Shown: in pieces, positions 25,402-39,470 of the stretch
Position numbering within the stretch: position 1 is the first letter of the stretch
How the letters are laid out: the number at the start of each line of letters is the position of its first letter
Origin: Callaeas wilsoni
Lineage: Eukaryota > Chordata > Aves > Passeriformes > Callaeidae
Reading direction: 5' to 3'
Length of the DNA stretch: 64,000 nucleotides
NCBI GenBank assembly: GCA_013398955.1
Contig: VWPU01012696.1
Location: 186,001 to 250,000 of the forward strand
Position numbers and translations under genes: made by a program
The notes under the pieces: generated by a model
The model's database searches: none
Seen by the model: the letters and a program-made list of their open reading frames with translations, nothing else
What the model was told of the DNA's origin: nothing

Positions 25402-26479
25402 TTGTTCTTAGCTACATTCATATGGAACTACAAGTTCAGTCTCTGCCCATTAACACCATAAACCACTTTAATATCCAGGTGTATATTTCAAAGATAAACA
25501 TCTATGTATTATTATAAATTAGGTCATTGTTACACTGATGAAAGTGTCAAACATTTGAATGCCTTGAACAAATCAACATGTCAATGGCATTTTTTTTTCA
25601 TACTTTCCTTCATGATAGAAAAAAAAAAGGTCACACATTTTCTCCATTTGCATTGGGCTTCCAATTTATTAGAGTGCCAGTGTGTCTCCAAACTTGTCAG
25701 CTGGGCTTGGGAGTTCCTTGACTTCTTTCTCTCACGTTGTAGGTTTCCCACAGCCACTGAAAGCAAGATTTAGGTACTGCTTAGATCTCATTTCCCTCTG
25801 CCCAGTCCTACCACTTGCTTCTCTAAACATCTCCCAAAAGCCACAGGGATGTGGTAGTGCTGTGGTAATTCCACGTTCAGTTTCCTAGCTCGTTGCACTG
25901 ATCCAGCACCAGAAGCCCTCCAGAGATAAGACCTGTGCATCCAATACTGCCCAAAAGTGGGTTTCCCAGCATCTAGAGTGATGTCAGATTTAATTGTTAT
26001 CTATAGTCTTTTTTTTACCCTACCATTTTACTGGAATCTTATTAAAACCTCTGTTTTATTAAGTTGTTTCCAGGCCTGTTGACCTCATTGAGCTCAAGAA
26101 AGAACCTGCACTGTTTCTCCCTCTCTCACTCCCTGTATTTGCTCAGACCAGTTTCAATCTCTGCATAAGCATCTCTGAAAGTGTCTGCAGAAGGGGTTCT
26201 GCTTAGAACAGTGCTTTTTTGTGATCCTGTTTCCCTCTCTCTTCCATCCTAGTGTGCAAACAGTGCACAGCAATACCATCCATATTTGTAATTTTTAAGA
26301 AATTGACAAATGGACAAATTTCAGTCATGATTTGGATTCTCTAACAATCTGAGTCCTCTTTCCAGCCCCATGCTGAAATAAATATCGTCCTTGTTTGTTA
26401 GGGCTAGCAGTTAAATTTAAAAACACAAATAATCTTCAGCTAGCTATTGGAGGGTTCTCCTCTTCATGACAAAAATAAA
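24976..26479. other. No recognisable gene; contains a TTA microsatellite
   Basis: Apart from the (TTA)n tract at 25,339-25,401 I see only short frames. The frame through the microsatellite (a tyrosine run) is an artefact. Confidence 0.55.
25339..25401 (+). repeat. (TTA)n microsatellite, about 21 units
   Basis: An essentially uninterrupted TTA tract of about 63 bp. Purity of this length usually goes with length polymorphism. Unlike the TTA tract at 53.6 kb, its flanks do not look like LTR sequence. Confidence 0.97.
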
Positions 26480-26990
26480 CATTTCAGTTCAGCTCTGTTT
26501 GTGCCTGGCCATGTATCCCATTGGTCCAGATCCTGATCCCCTGGACTGATTTCTCAGATTCTCCTCAGACCTCCCTCATCACTGTGGGCTTACATAATGA
26601 CCACTGGGCCATGGTCACCATCACTGGGCCATGGTCACCACCACTGGACCTGATCCTGACTTCTGTTCACAGCTTGATCTTGGACTTGCCTTTTCCCCAC
26701 GGTCTTACCTAACAGTCTGGACCCTTGGGCGGCCCTGATTGCCTTTCTCAGGTCAGTCCTGCCTGTCTTGGGGTGGTGAGGCTGACCCTCAGCTGTCAAG
26801 GTCTCTGTCCTGCCCGTACACCATGTTTGGTTCGCAACCTGTTGGAGAGCAGCTGGGTCTTTCTGCTCCCCAGCATAACAGTGTGACAGTCTGTTGTGCA
26901 GCTGTGTACTACTTTGTTTGATCACCATGTAAGTTACTTGTTATTGAGCACTTTAAAGGACAAAATTAAAACTGATGTATTGGCTGTACA
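26480..26990. other. Richer-GC block with a short tandem repeat, possible retroelement fragment
   Basis: This ~500-bp block is richer in G and C than its surroundings. It includes 2.4 copies of a 20-bp unit at 26,601-26,658 (ccactgggccatggtcacca, tcactgggccatggtcacca, then a diverged third). Its end, from about 26,920, returns abruptly to AT-rich sequence. The feel is that of an LTR or similar repeat, but I could not confirm terminal TG/CA ends, a target duplication or a polyadenylation signal. Frames of 60-97 codons occur on both strands with no recognisable domain. Confidence 0.4.
26601..26658 (+). repeat. 20-bp tandem repeat, 2.4 copies
   Basis: Two copies differ at one base and a third partial copy is more diverged. 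Each unit contains the palindromic core gggccatggtcacc or a relic of it. Confidence 0.85.
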
Positions 26991-29399
26991 AACCTCCTGG
27001 ACCAGAGGAAAATAAAAAAGCAGATTGAAAGTAAAATGAAGGCTCAGTTGAGTGGTTCATCTAACATCATTAAAAAAGCAAGAGGATATAAAAGTGAAGG
27101 AGAAAATTAATAAATACCAGGAATAAAACTGACAGGTTTTGACTGCATCTCAAACTTTAAATAATTGCTAGAGGCTAGAGGCTCCTGGGATGATTTACAA
27201 TGAATACTAACAAAAAAGCTTGTCGACCTTAAGTAAATAAATCCATGACTCTAAAGGGTTGTGCTGGTCTGACATAATTCAATATGCATAGTATAAGAAA
27301 AAATGTGTAAACTACTCAGCTCACACCTCACATAAAGTAATAGATGTTGTCAGATGAACACCGAAGACAGGACGTTATTGGTTCTTGAGAGAAAGTTACT
27401 TCCAGAACTCAACGCGTGCTCATTCTTCAAGCCCTCTGTAGGGCACTATTTTGTAACTATACATATATATGTCTGCTTTGCCATTTCATGGTATTTGAGA
27501 AATATTATTCAGATCTTTACTGTTTAATAAAAATGCCTAAAAACATTCAATGTTTCAGCAAAGTAATTTGAGTCTAACTGTTCTTTCCAGTGAAAAAGTG
27601 AGGGCAAGGATGGAATAATCTGAGATATGTCTCAGAGACCTAGCTCTTAAAGGAAGCTGATCATTGTTTATTATCCCTGTGGAGACTCCTTTTGAAAGAT
27701 AAACAAAAGGCTGGAGTGACTCTGTGAACAAATGGGGGTGCAAGGCCTTTATCTTCTAAAAATTGAGTATCAGTGAGGAAAACAGTCTTTAGGATACTGT
27801 GAGTCTTGCATCATCTTACTTCTGAGAGAAGGAGACTTCAAGAATCATATTGTTATTGTTCTCTCTGTGTTTTTTTCCTGTCTTACACCAGAAGATGAAG
27901 GGTGAAAGTTAATGGTGTTAGAAGTAGATTAATTCACGTTAATTTTCCAGCTTTCTTTTCAATAGTATGTTAGAAGACAGAATCTAATGTCAAATTCTGC
28001 ATGCCTGACCCTTCCCACCTGAGGAAAAATGCACAGGGCTCTTAATTGCACTTGGATACTGATACTTGGCTACTGTTCATGTTGCCCTATGCAATAACAG
28101 GCTCAGTCAGGATCAGATCCTACTGCGTTGTGCGCTGTAAAACCCAAAATACAGAACAAAAATTTTGTTCTAGAACTGAGATATTCAAAATCAAAACAAG
28201 GGCAGAATGTGCCCATGCACAATAAGATGAGTCAAAAGTACTAAAACACCACTTACCTTTCATTGAAATTGTGTTCAAGAGCAATTCATCTATTTACTAG
28301 AAATCACCTTGAAATTAAGATACAGGGTGGGAATTGCTAACAGAAATAGTAATTATATATACAATTCATATCACATTTACAGACTATAAATCTTCATGGA
28401 GGTGTTTGCTCACAACTTCAGCTCTAATAGGTCTTTTTTTAATGTCTTTATTAATTTTGTCTTGTTTATTGTTGTAAATGTATCACCATTCTGCTGCTCA
28501 CTGAGATGAAACTACATCTTTTTTTCTTACTGCTGCTTCCCAGGAGTATGAAACATAAATGAGTTACACCTCATCAAAGCTCACATTTTTCTTCTGTGAT
28601 ATAGCTATTCATGTTTTCTTGCTGGTACATAATTCAACTTGCAGATGTCTCATCAGCCTCCCTCTCTCCTTGACACCTGTCAACAGTTTGTCCTCTTGGT
28701 GAAGATGTTCAGTGCATTATTATTCCAGTCTGAGGAGAGTCCTTGGAAAGTGTCTGTCAACAGGGCGTATAAAGACCTCTGACATACAAACTCATACCTT
28801 TCTCTAAGCCACTATTCAGAAATGGCATGAGTCAGAATGCTAAGGCGATAATGAGAAATACTCGTTACATCCCTTACGCATTAGAGACAAACCAAATTGA
28901 CGCATGTTCTGAGGATCCTGATCCTGCAGCGAGCTCAATGCATGTAATAGAGGACCTTAGATCATAAATTTGCATAGTTGGATGTAAGAGTTAATTTTTA
29001 ATTACCTGACCTGTGTGAAACTACTTAGAAAGTGGCCAGAGCGGTTTTCATTTCAGCATTGAAACAGTGCATCCAAAAAACCCCGTGCTACACCATATTT
29101 ATTACCTGGCATGCTTTAAAGGGCAGAAGTAGGCAGTGTGAACAAACAGTAAAGGTTGAAAAAAAAACCCTGAAGTTGAGGTATGTTACTGACAAGGACT
29201 GATGGCCTAAACAGAGATGTCAGTGACTCTTACATGTAAGGAAAGGACAAATGCTGACAGGTGAGACTATCACAATTTTGTCAGAAAATTATGATCTTCA
29301 GGATTTGTACAGTAACTTTTTCTAGGCATGTGATCTCTTTTAAAATCAGTGCAGCATTTCTAACCATGTTAGATTGAAACACACAGAGAGGTGAATGGT
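26991..29399. other. AT-rich sequence without a recognisable gene
   Basis: Short random frames only. No repeat, RNA gene or regulatory site that I can support. Confidence 0.6.
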
Positions 29400-29741
29400 A
29401 GAATCACAGATTGTTTCGGATTGGAAGGTACATTAAAAGCTCACCTAGTTCCAGCCCCCCTGCCATGGGTTGGGACACACTCCGCTAGACCAAGTTCAAA
29501 ACTCCACGCAACCTAACCTTGAACGCCTCCGGGGACGACGCATCCACAGCTTCCCTGGGTGACCTGTTCCAGTACCTCACCACCCTTACTGTAAATAATT
29601 TCTTCCTAGTATCCAATGTAAACTTTCCCTCTTTTAGCTTAAAGCCATTATCACTTGTTCTATCACTACATTCCCTTGAAAATAGTCCCTCACCAGCTCT
29701 CTTTTTGGTCCCCTCTATGTACTTGAAGTCCTCAGCCTGCA
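29400..29741 (-). mobile_element. CR1 LINE 3' end with the ORF2 C-terminus still open
   Basis: The + strand starts gaatcacagattgtttcgga and ttggaaggtacattaaaagc, the reverse complement of a CR1 3' end, and follows CR1 landmarks for 340 bp. On the minus strand a frame of about 85 codons ends at 29,485 near the proper CR1 stop. It reads as the ORF2 C-terminus, with visible FKLKEGKFTLDTRKKLFTVR and a WNRSPREAVDASSPEAFK stretch. These are hallmarks of the last part of the CR1 reverse-transcriptase protein. The copy lacks the endonuclease and catalytic RT domains, so it cannot move by itself. It is the best-preserved CR1 in the window and so probably among its younger ones. Confidence 0.93.
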
Positions 29742-31525
29742 CTCACACACAGAAAACAAAAGCAAGCAGCCTGGTATCAGCAGCTTCAGGCCTGTTCTCA
29801 AATGACCAAGTCTTGGAGTAATGGAATCATTTAGCCTCAAAACTGTCTCAGTGTCTGACCTCTGAAGATACTACCAAATAGACAACAGTGCCAGTTATAA
29901 TATCTACTTGTATAATGTAGAAATCTGTCAGCTGAAAACTATCCACCATCTATATTTCAATGAAGCCACCAAAAAGCTGTCATTCAGAAGCATGCCTCAA
30001 AGGCAAGCCTGCCCAAGCCTAGAGTGAAATGTACACTACACTTTCTTCAGTGCGGTTTTTACCTTTCCAAATAAAGGCAAAAGATACTGCATCAAGCATA
30101 AGTACACATAAAAAAAAAATGCATCAAACACTGCAAAGAGTCAAAGAAGGCTTTGAAACTGAGAAGATAAAGATGTGACAGAGCATTAGAAGGTGAAGGA
30201 AGGAAATGAGAGAATCAGATCAACAGGGCCTCAGAGACCAAATTTTTTTAAAGGGCTGGGTGATGGGTGCATTTGGAACAGCACGAAGCAGAAAAGTGAT
30301 GATACTCATTGAATGTGTGTGCCTAAATGGGAAATTTGGAATAAATTAATGAAAATGAGTTGAACTGGGGGAATGTTGAAGATGAAAATGCAACAGCACA
30401 GAGACCTCTCACGGTTATTCGATGTAAATGAGCAAAATATGACCCTGAGATTTGGTTGTTCAAAGCTGTCAACTAGAACAGAGATGGAGGAGAAGAGAAG
30501 CTGTGAAATAAACTTAAGGCACTTATTTTTGGTCACATTGAGTTAAAAATGATGATGACTTATCCTGGGTGAAATACTGGGGGTGCCACCCTCAGCATAC
30601 GATTAGAAAATACATAAATCAGCACAGAGCAGATGTGTATGGATGAACTGCCAGAAATAATGTACTTAGTGGGACAAACAGAGAGTGAAGGATAATGCTT
30701 TGGAGTACCTCAGGGACAAGAGGAGAAAAGAGATGCCATCAAAATAGCTGATAAAAGAACAGTTAAAGGAAAACAAAGTGAATGGACTATTACCCTGAAA
30801 GCAAATGGCCCACAAGCACCAGCAGCATTGCTAACAACTCTCAAAGAGAGGAAATAAAGTCAATTCCCTAAGATGCAATAGCAACTAACACATTATGGGT
30901 TCTGCTTAGGGCAGTGCTCAGAAAGCCAGCAACAGGAGACCAGCAGAAAATCAGCAATATCCATCTCAGTTGAAATGAATAAAGATGATGGAGCTCTGAT
31001 TTTTGGGCATGAACAGACATTACCAGCAGTAGATATGTATAATATATATTTAGAGGAGGGAAGTCAACATGTAAACAGTGTTCCTGAGAAACAAAAGGAA
31101 ACATCAGATGAAAGGGCTGTACCCTGTCTAAAATATTCTTACTAGTTTTTAAAGAAAAAAACAGAACTCAACCAAGATATTAGGTGCTACAAATCAGTAT
31201 TTCAGGAATTTCAGTTAATAAAAACCTCGGAAGTATTCATCCATCTATTTCCTGAAAATAAACACAGCTTATGAGTGTATGCCCATGTTTACACAAAAAT
31301 ATGTCCAATTTTGTCCACATGTATGTCAAGAGAATAAACAATAAAAGAGAAATAGCTTATAGGTCGTAGAAGAGACTATATAGAATTATATAGTCATAAT
31401 ATTATTAATTAATACAGAAGGGCAACTAAAATCTAGTCTAGAATTTTAAAGTCCACTTACTGAATGTCAAAGTTTTTGTTAAGGGACTCTTAACTGCAGT
31501 AGGCCACAGAGCTAAACTCTTACAT
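29742..31525. other. AT-rich sequence without a recognisable gene
   Basis: Short frames only. A perfect 9-bp inverted repeat (gactatata, loop gaat, tatatagtc) lies at 31,374-31,395. A diverged stretch at about 30,140-30,780 has long runs without T-runs, but I see no protein similarity there. Confidence 0.55.
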
Positions 31526-31576
31526 TTAGAATTGTTTTGCTTGGAAAAGACCTCTAAGATGATCAGGTCCAAATAA
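31526..31576 (-). mobile_element. CR1 LINE relic, 3' terminal ~50 bp
   Basis: agaattgttttgcttggaa followed by aagacctctaagatgatcag and gtcca is a reverse-complement CR1 3' end. Only the last ~50 bp can be recognised. Confidence 0.7.
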
Positions 31577-34500
31577 TTTCACTCTGATGGGTGGAGAACA
31601 TTATTACCACCAGCTCTATTTACTCCAGAAATGTTTGACAACCACAATGCCTGAATTCTGCATGGCTCTAGGGCCTTCACAGAGAAGTAATGGTTTTGAA
31701 GAAAGAGCAATATTTTTAGAGGAAACTTCTGGTATTATAGGAAATGAATGCTAAAGGCAATCTGTGACACAAACACAGCTTTCCATAGTAGTGTGATTAT
31801 TGCTAGTTTTGTGCAGGAAAAATCCAGAGCAGCCAGAAACAGTTCCACCTGTCAGCTGCCATATTATTGGTAACTTCTTATGTGTTTATGCTCCAAGTGT
31901 CTTGCTCCATTTAAATTAGTTCTACATGTGTTACATTAAAATCAACTCTTTTTTAGCTCAAAAAGTATTGCAAGATTACTGTATCTAAAAATAAGTATTT
32001 AGTGTCTTAACCCTGTTAATTGAGAGAACTTCAATAAAAAGATAGCATTCTTATTAAGAGAAAAATAAGCAGATTGAGGAGCAGCTTCCCAGGGCATTCA
32101 GTGCTGAACCCTTTTCATTTAAATGAGCTCTGCGACTAATTTCAGCTGGAGCAACAATAAGCCTGCAGTTATTTGTTCTCAGTTAAGTTTTCAACAAGCT
32201 TTGATTGACATATGTGTACTTTGCTGAATTCAGCAGTAAAGCACAGTAATCAATGCATTGTAGAAGTAAGTTATTATTTCAGAAGCACCTGCCTCATATC
32301 AAATTGGAAAAATTCTTAGAGAATAAGCTATTAGTTTCATATGGCTCTGGAAACAGATACTTAAGTTGTATCTATCTGTTCATGTGTATTTCATGTGACA
32401 TCCTTGAAGAAAAGTATATCTTAAACTGTAATCTCCTATATTTTATTTTCATTATATTTAAATTAACCTTCACATTTCAAGATAAGTTAATTATTTTCGA
32501 ATGCAAGCTGTTTTTATTTTATCAAAATCACCAAGAAAAACTATGCTTGAGTGTTTGGTCTATAACAGAAAGCTGAGGGAAGATCAACATAAATCTGTCC
32601 CACAGGGATTTTGCAGAGAATGCTGAGCTCAGACACACGCCATGGAAATTGCTATGCAGGAGATGTACTGTGAATTGTAAACACTATATCACAAAGCTGA
32701 TAGCTTCAGGCTGTGGGCTTGCTTTTTCTTTTTGGTAGGACTTTCTTTGGTTGTTTCAGAAGACAACGTGGGTATTATTCCCACATACTACCTCAGTCAA
32801 AAAGTTAGCCAAGATACAGCATTCCTGCATTATTTCTTTTTGAGTCAATCCAATCAGAAAATTTTTAAAAGTCATTTAACAAGCAAATAAACCTCTGTAT
32901 GCATGTCATCATCCTCTTAGTACTCAAAAGGCTCCTGTGGCTTGGGCTCCAAGGACATTACTACCCCTAGACAGAGAAAAGGGCAACACTCTCTTCTCAA
33001 CTCAACTAATCTACTGCAAAGCTTTTATAAGGAATAATTATCTTTTGCTGTAATAAGAAAGCAAGAACAAGTTGCTTCTGTGAAATGTGTTTGAAAATCT
33101 GGGCAATAATGACAGCCTTAGATTAACCCTGAAATAAGCTAGAACCTGCTCCAAACATTAATGTTTTGAGTCTAAAGTTGAAATAAGTAGTGAGAATTAA
33201 GATATGGATTGGGGCTTTTTTTTCTTCTAAATATACTTCTTCTGCTATATAGTTCTATTATGTAGATAATGATAGAAGGAGTGATAATGCTGAAAACAGT
33301 GCAAGAAATCTTCTTTCCTAAAGGTTTTCAGTGAGGTTATAAACAATACTCACACCTGGTTGCTCATCCAGGGGGGACAAAAAAAAGAGAGAGATAATGT
33401 AGCCCAAGAAATTTAGAATCTCCTCCTTGAGCTTTTCATACAGGAATGGACTGATGGCTTACTTTGCCAGGACTTGATTCTAAAAACCCCACCCAGCTAT
33501 CAGTGCTTGACTCAGCTAGGCATCCAGAGACCATCAAGAGAGAAGAATCCAGGTAAAAGTTTTCTTGAGCACCAGACTGACTAACATAAACATATTTTCT
33601 TAGCATCAGTAAATGGGTATGTTTCTTTTAGCTATTATCATCTAATTAATTACAAGTTGGTACACTAACTAACATCAATCCCCCTCAAAAACCTTTTACT
33701 CTAGAATAAGCAGACTGCTAAAGGAGAACCATCAAAGAAAAAAGGAAGATAGTAAAATTGCTTTGGAAAAGAGAGATCTTTGGAATTCCTTCTTTTTTAC
33801 ACAACATGGTTTTTAGGTAAACCAAATTATTTTACTACAAAAAAAATTTAAATATAATAAGTGGTTACCAGGAAGCTCCATTTAACCAGCAATGCATTGG
33901 GTGAAGAGAATGAATAAGTATAAATAGGCCATCTGAGTCTATGAGTGTCTAATTTTGCCTATTCACTTCTGTGATCAAAAGAGTTTCAGATACACGGGAA
34001 AATCCTTAATTAAATTGATATTTTATGATGTAATTGTGACCCAGTGAATGCTTTCAAATCAGACTCAAATGTGGACCATACGGATGGAGAATCAGGGACA
34101 CTAATTATACTTAAGGAGTGTCTAACACTGGTCCCATGCATTTATACATAATGAGGTCATAATCCAGAGGCAAGAGGTGCACTCTAATAAATTTGAGATT
34201 GAACATTCTCTGACATACAATATTTTAATGTATTATTTTAACCAAAATATCCAAATTATATTTGACCATCTCTTCTTCTTGTATTTAATGAGGCTGGGGA
34301 AATGAGTGCAGACTAAAAGCCAATATTGAAACACATGGCCATGTATATGGTATGAGTTACATTGATTTTTAAAGTTCTATATACATGAGTTTAACCTAAA
34401 GCAGATTGTTTTTGGATACCTGATCTTTTCCAGAACAAGTATTAATAAAAAATATGTTAGTTATCTATATAAATTGAAAGTAAGTGTCCTACCAAATATT

Positions 34501-37500
34501 ATTTTTAGTATTGGTATTCTGAATTACCATGATTCCCAGTGATATGGTGTTTTACCCTCCTTTTTTTTGTCTTTTTTCCTAGTTAATTGCTTGTAAATTA
34601 ATTTGGTAAGTGAGTAAATGTTAGTCTAGGTATTAAACAACAATTTGTTCCAGGATGCAGATTTGTAGCATTTATCTCTTAAAAATTAACAATAATAAAA
34701 CAAGTTTCATACCACCTTCCAAAATAAATCACAGTTTTGTTTTAGAAGTTCTCCTTAACTTCCCAAATTAGAGGAAATTTTAGTGAATTTTTTTTTTCAC
34801 ATAAAAATATTTTTAGCCATTCCAGAAAACATATTTTATGCATTTCTCGTTCTCTCTCATTCTCTATTTCTTTGTTTTTTTGGTTTTTTGATTTTTTTTT
34901 TCAATCTGTGTGTTGGTTATAGGTGGATGTATGACTTAGCAATCAGCAATTAGTTATTAGCAATGTGAGCTTTTTGTCCCAGACATATTGCCTTTAATTT
35001 CTAATGTACAATTTTCATCGGCTCTGGTGGGAAATAGCTCAGTCAAAGTGAACATATATTTTTATATATTAATGACTTTGTTGACTGCAAACATCCATTT
35101 GGCCACGTTCCCATAACTGCAGACAGTCTTTATAAACTTTCCTGTAGGTAAGGAAGAAGGAGCTTGAGGTATGACCAGCAACTGGTTTACAGCAGTTTTT
35201 AAACTTCTCCCTTCCTCAAAATACTATACAAAAGAGTGGCTTTGGGTCTTTAAACTCAAATAAAACTGCAAAATCTTATAAAGCTATACATTATTGCAAC
35301 CCTTCACTAGGAAATGCTATATGCCAAAAAATGCTACAGCTATTTAGAAAAACCTACATCAAATTTGCATATCAAAATCTCCCTTCCTCTCCCATCTACC
35401 CTACACTTTATGAAACTTGATTCCCTGGGTATATTCCTTAAACAAATTTTAACAGATTTTCTGGCAGATTTCACCTGATGTTTTCTTTGGAGACATTGAA
35501 AAATGGGACAGCCTGAGTTACTTTATTTTTTCAAATTTGGTATTAATAAAACTGACTACTATGATCACTACAAAATGTCTATGGATATTTCCTTTTTAAT
35601 TTCCCTAGCTAAATTAAGAGCAGCTAAGTTCATGTCCTGATTCATTTTTTCTGTGCTCAGAATATAATGCATTTGCATAAAGCGAAGAGGGAAACAGTGA
35701 CTAAACTTTCAGCAATTTTAAAACCCCCTAAGGACACATTAAGGTTAGGCCAAGCAATACAGGGGCAGGTGCTAATATTAAATAATCGTATTCATACTAT
35801 ATCGGCAATGGATTCATGTTTGGGTTTACCTGTCACAGGAAACCCAAGGAAAAGACTTGTGGGATTTTTTCTTCTTTTATAATACAGATGCAGTTCTTAA
35901 GGCCTTCCCAGCTACCACTGAAAGAACTCTTGTTTCCTTTTGTATCTTTAAAAGCTTTAAAATATTAAAATCTCAAGCACAAATAATTTGATGATGATTA
36001 AAAAAATATTATCTGCCTTTAGGATTGTCTGTTTTGGAAGATTCATTTCCCATCGATCAGACAGCTCGACTAAGAAGACGCTGGCAGGAATATTGCATTG
36101 GTTTCTCGGTTTGCCCAGTTCATGTCTCTTCTGCAGTCACAATTGCTTCTCGTATCTGCCTAACTTCTTTTTCAGCCTCTTTCCAAAATACCCATTCTCT
36201 ATTTCAGTCTCTTATTCTGGCTAGGTCCAGTCTTGTCTGTAAGCTAATTCCCACTGACAGGGGAAATTCTTCCTCTTTTTATGTCTTTGCACCAATCTCA
36301 TGAGATCAGTAGTCTTGCTTAATCTGTCACTTTAGCAATGGGCCTAAACTAAAGCACCTGGTTAAAAGGTTTCAAGTATTCCCTTAGGTGATCATACATA
36401 AAGTTAATAAATGAATATAATTTTTCTAAGTTTATTAGAGCAACCTGATTTCTTGAAACAAATGTGACTTTATTGGTACTAGATGAAAGAGTAAACCATG
36501 TTGCCAGTCAGCAGCAAAGAATGTGCTCTGCAAGACAGTCATTGACTTATTTGAAAAGCATTGCGAGGTTTTATATTTTAGGATTAGGATATGCAGTAGG
36601 CAAAAGCAAATCCAGTTCTATTCAGATTGAAACATATAATTGATACTTCAACAGTGATCACAAATAATCACTGTTACGATTTCTCCTTTAAGGGAATTAT
36701 GTTTCTGTTATGTTATCCCAATAGATAAGTGCTGCAAGAATCTGTAGGAAGATTGACCTTGTGTCTTATCTTCTTGTTGATTTCTGACATATCCTCATGC
36801 TACATAAGTAATTAATTTCCTATTTCCCATCACACGATCTTCTCACTAGTTCAGAGACATACTTACAGTCATTGAAGTATCATGTCACCTTGTCAGTGTT
36901 GTCCAGCTTTCTCCTACTCACTCTTCCTACAGTTTTATTATTTATTCACTGTCTTTCTTTTTGAGAAGGATCTGTCTGGCTGAACCTATTGTATGAGGCC
37001 ACCATATAAATACACACCAATCACACGCTTAAAGCATTATTTTGCCACGTCTCACCAAAGCAGGAACATCTGTGCTGTCAGGGAAGCTGACATAGAAATC
37101 GGTAAAGTAAAACCACTGTGCTGAAAGCACTATTTATGTCTTTCTAGATTCTTTCTCACAGATTTTTCTTCATCCTTTTGGTTAGGGTTTAGGACAGCCT
37201 GTCCATGAAATGACAGTTTGTATGGACCTTCTGGCTTTCAGTGGAGACACTTCAGTGCAAATTAGTAAGTTCTTGCAGAACTGCATTGCTTTATTTGGCT
37301 TACAAAGGCTGTATGAATATTACTGATTATGAAGGTGTTAGGTTTGTTATCTCTCCTCTCTAAGGATTCAATAATTGTCCTTTACCCAATTTTATCTAGA
37401 TAACTCCTTTAGAGGCAGCCATCCTAATGTAGATTTCAGCCTGTCAGTACCACTTCCTTTCTGCTTAGCCTGGGTGCCATGGCTATACTGTTATATCACA

Positions 37501-39422
37501 GATTCCCAAGAAATTTTCTTAGGTATTAGAATAAAATTTCAGTAGAGTTACCTTTCTGGAAAGGTCCTTGACATAGTTTTGGTCAGGGCCAAGTTGAACA
37601 CTCCAGAACAATTTCTACTTATGGTTCAGGAATTAAAATGGACAAATGTCTGTTTCTAGCTGTGATTTAAAAAGTGGTCACCTAGTTTTAGTGTTTCTGG
37701 GACTAGATATCATTAGCACACTCGTGGATCAGAAAGTGTCCAAATTTTAATCACTACCATAGATGTTGCAGATCTACAGAAAAGTTCAGATCAAACATCA
37801 GTGGCAATTAATGAGATTTTTTTAGGGGAAGACTGGAAAAGCTGAATAGCGGGAATAGACCAGACCACAGCTATGCATCAAGCAAGAGCCTTGTCCTCTC
37901 CATCTGGCAATTGCATACTTGAATAATACGTAGGCATCAGCAATGATTTGTATACTATAGCTATCAGATTCCCCTGCGTTAAAGGCTTCTTCTGTAGCAT
38001 GCCATGATTCCTCTGTTGCATTGGCAAGGAGTGTTTTCTGTTTCATATTTTCTTGTCATTGGCTTCCGGAATTAGGGGCTACTACCTAGCTGACAACAGA
38101 GACTTCCACTGCCTTGCCTTTTCTTCTCACTCAGGTTGCAGAGATGCTGATTGTTCCTTCCCCTGAGAGCTCATGGGCTGATTCACATTACCCTGGCTAC
38201 TCGTTTCTCTGTTTTGTTTTGTTGGTACAGTTTGGGGTTGGGGTTTATTTCTGGGGGAGGAGAGGTAGTATGAGGAGGAGCAGGCTATCCACGCAGTGTC
38301 ATTTTTCAAGTTTTCTTTCTCAGACTTTCTGAACTTTTCATCTTATTACTTTTCCCAGTTTTGACTATTTCAGGTATTCGTCTGAATGTCCTCCACCATT
38401 TAATTTACAGTAGTCTTTCAAAACATGAGAGAAATTTTCAAATTCTGCCTGAATGCCACAATTAATTTAATCCATCACATGCATTTTAAAACTGTTTTTC
38501 AGCTCATGTTCACATTCTCTACCTGACTTGTTGGACACTCCAGAACTTGTCTTAGTTCCAGCATATGCTATTAGTTTAAATTAGAGCTGCTGTAAGAAAT
38601 TCATCAACAGACTGATGTCTGATGAAAAAAGCTTCTCCACATTCTTGTATAATATGATTATAGCTGTTCTTTTTGCGAGCTAGAGAAAAAATGCAGCAAT
38701 GGAGGGAAGAAGGAGGGAGAAGTGGGAAGAAAATAAGTTAGAAATAAATTAGAATCATACTAAACAAGCTTGGAAAGACAAGTTGCACTAGTATGAAATT
38801 CAGTGAATAAAAACAGCTGCCTGTATTTGCAATTACAGACTTATGATGCAATTGCCTGTTAATGGCCCAGTTAAATTGTGAAGTAGATAAAAAATATTAG
38901 CTACACAGATAATAACAGATATCTCAGGCAATAAATTTGATTTATATGAGCACTTTTTTCCATGACTTCATCAATGCATTACCATAAAAAGTCTTCACAG
39001 AAAATAGTTGCTGAGCTGGTAACTCTGTCATCCATTCTCCATCAATCCATTTGGGCAAGAGTAGGACTCACTTCTTCTGGGTCACTACTGTTGCATTTAT
39101 AAATGCAGCTGTGCTTGACTCAATAAATCTATGGATATCTGTAGTTTTCTCATTTTTCCTCTAGACCTACCATACTACCAGTTTGGCCAGTGCTGGACTG
39201 TTTCTTAAGGGTTAGTACATAACACACAAACTCAGATTTCATACAGATACTTATACCATTGTAAGCACTATTCTAGCTGCATGCCTCATTCTGGGTTAGA
39301 AACAAATCACATAACTGGACATATCTCCCAGGAGAGATCTAGAATATACACCTTTCAAAAGACTGTCTCTACAACACCCATGATTATATGCTGATTGCCA
39401 CATAGCTTTGGGAAACAACAGT

Positions 39423-39470
39423 CCCAACAAATGTGTTGGGACTTCTGAAGCTCTCAACACATTTGTTTGG
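39423..39470. repeat. Imperfect inverted repeat
   Basis: cccaacaaatgtgttggg is followed about 13 bp later by caacacatttgtttggg. The arms pair over some 15 bases with one extra T. Confidence 0.75.

Noticed and set aside
25266..25517. Frame with a long tyrosine run
   Set aside because: Translation of the TTA microsatellite. The same holds for 53,450-53,644 minus.
35667..38332. Possible endogenous-retrovirus coding remnants (frames at 35,667, 36,025 and minus 37,822-38,309)
   Set aside because: Compositionally suggestive, but no gag, protease, polymerase or envelope motif could be recognised and no LTR flanks them.
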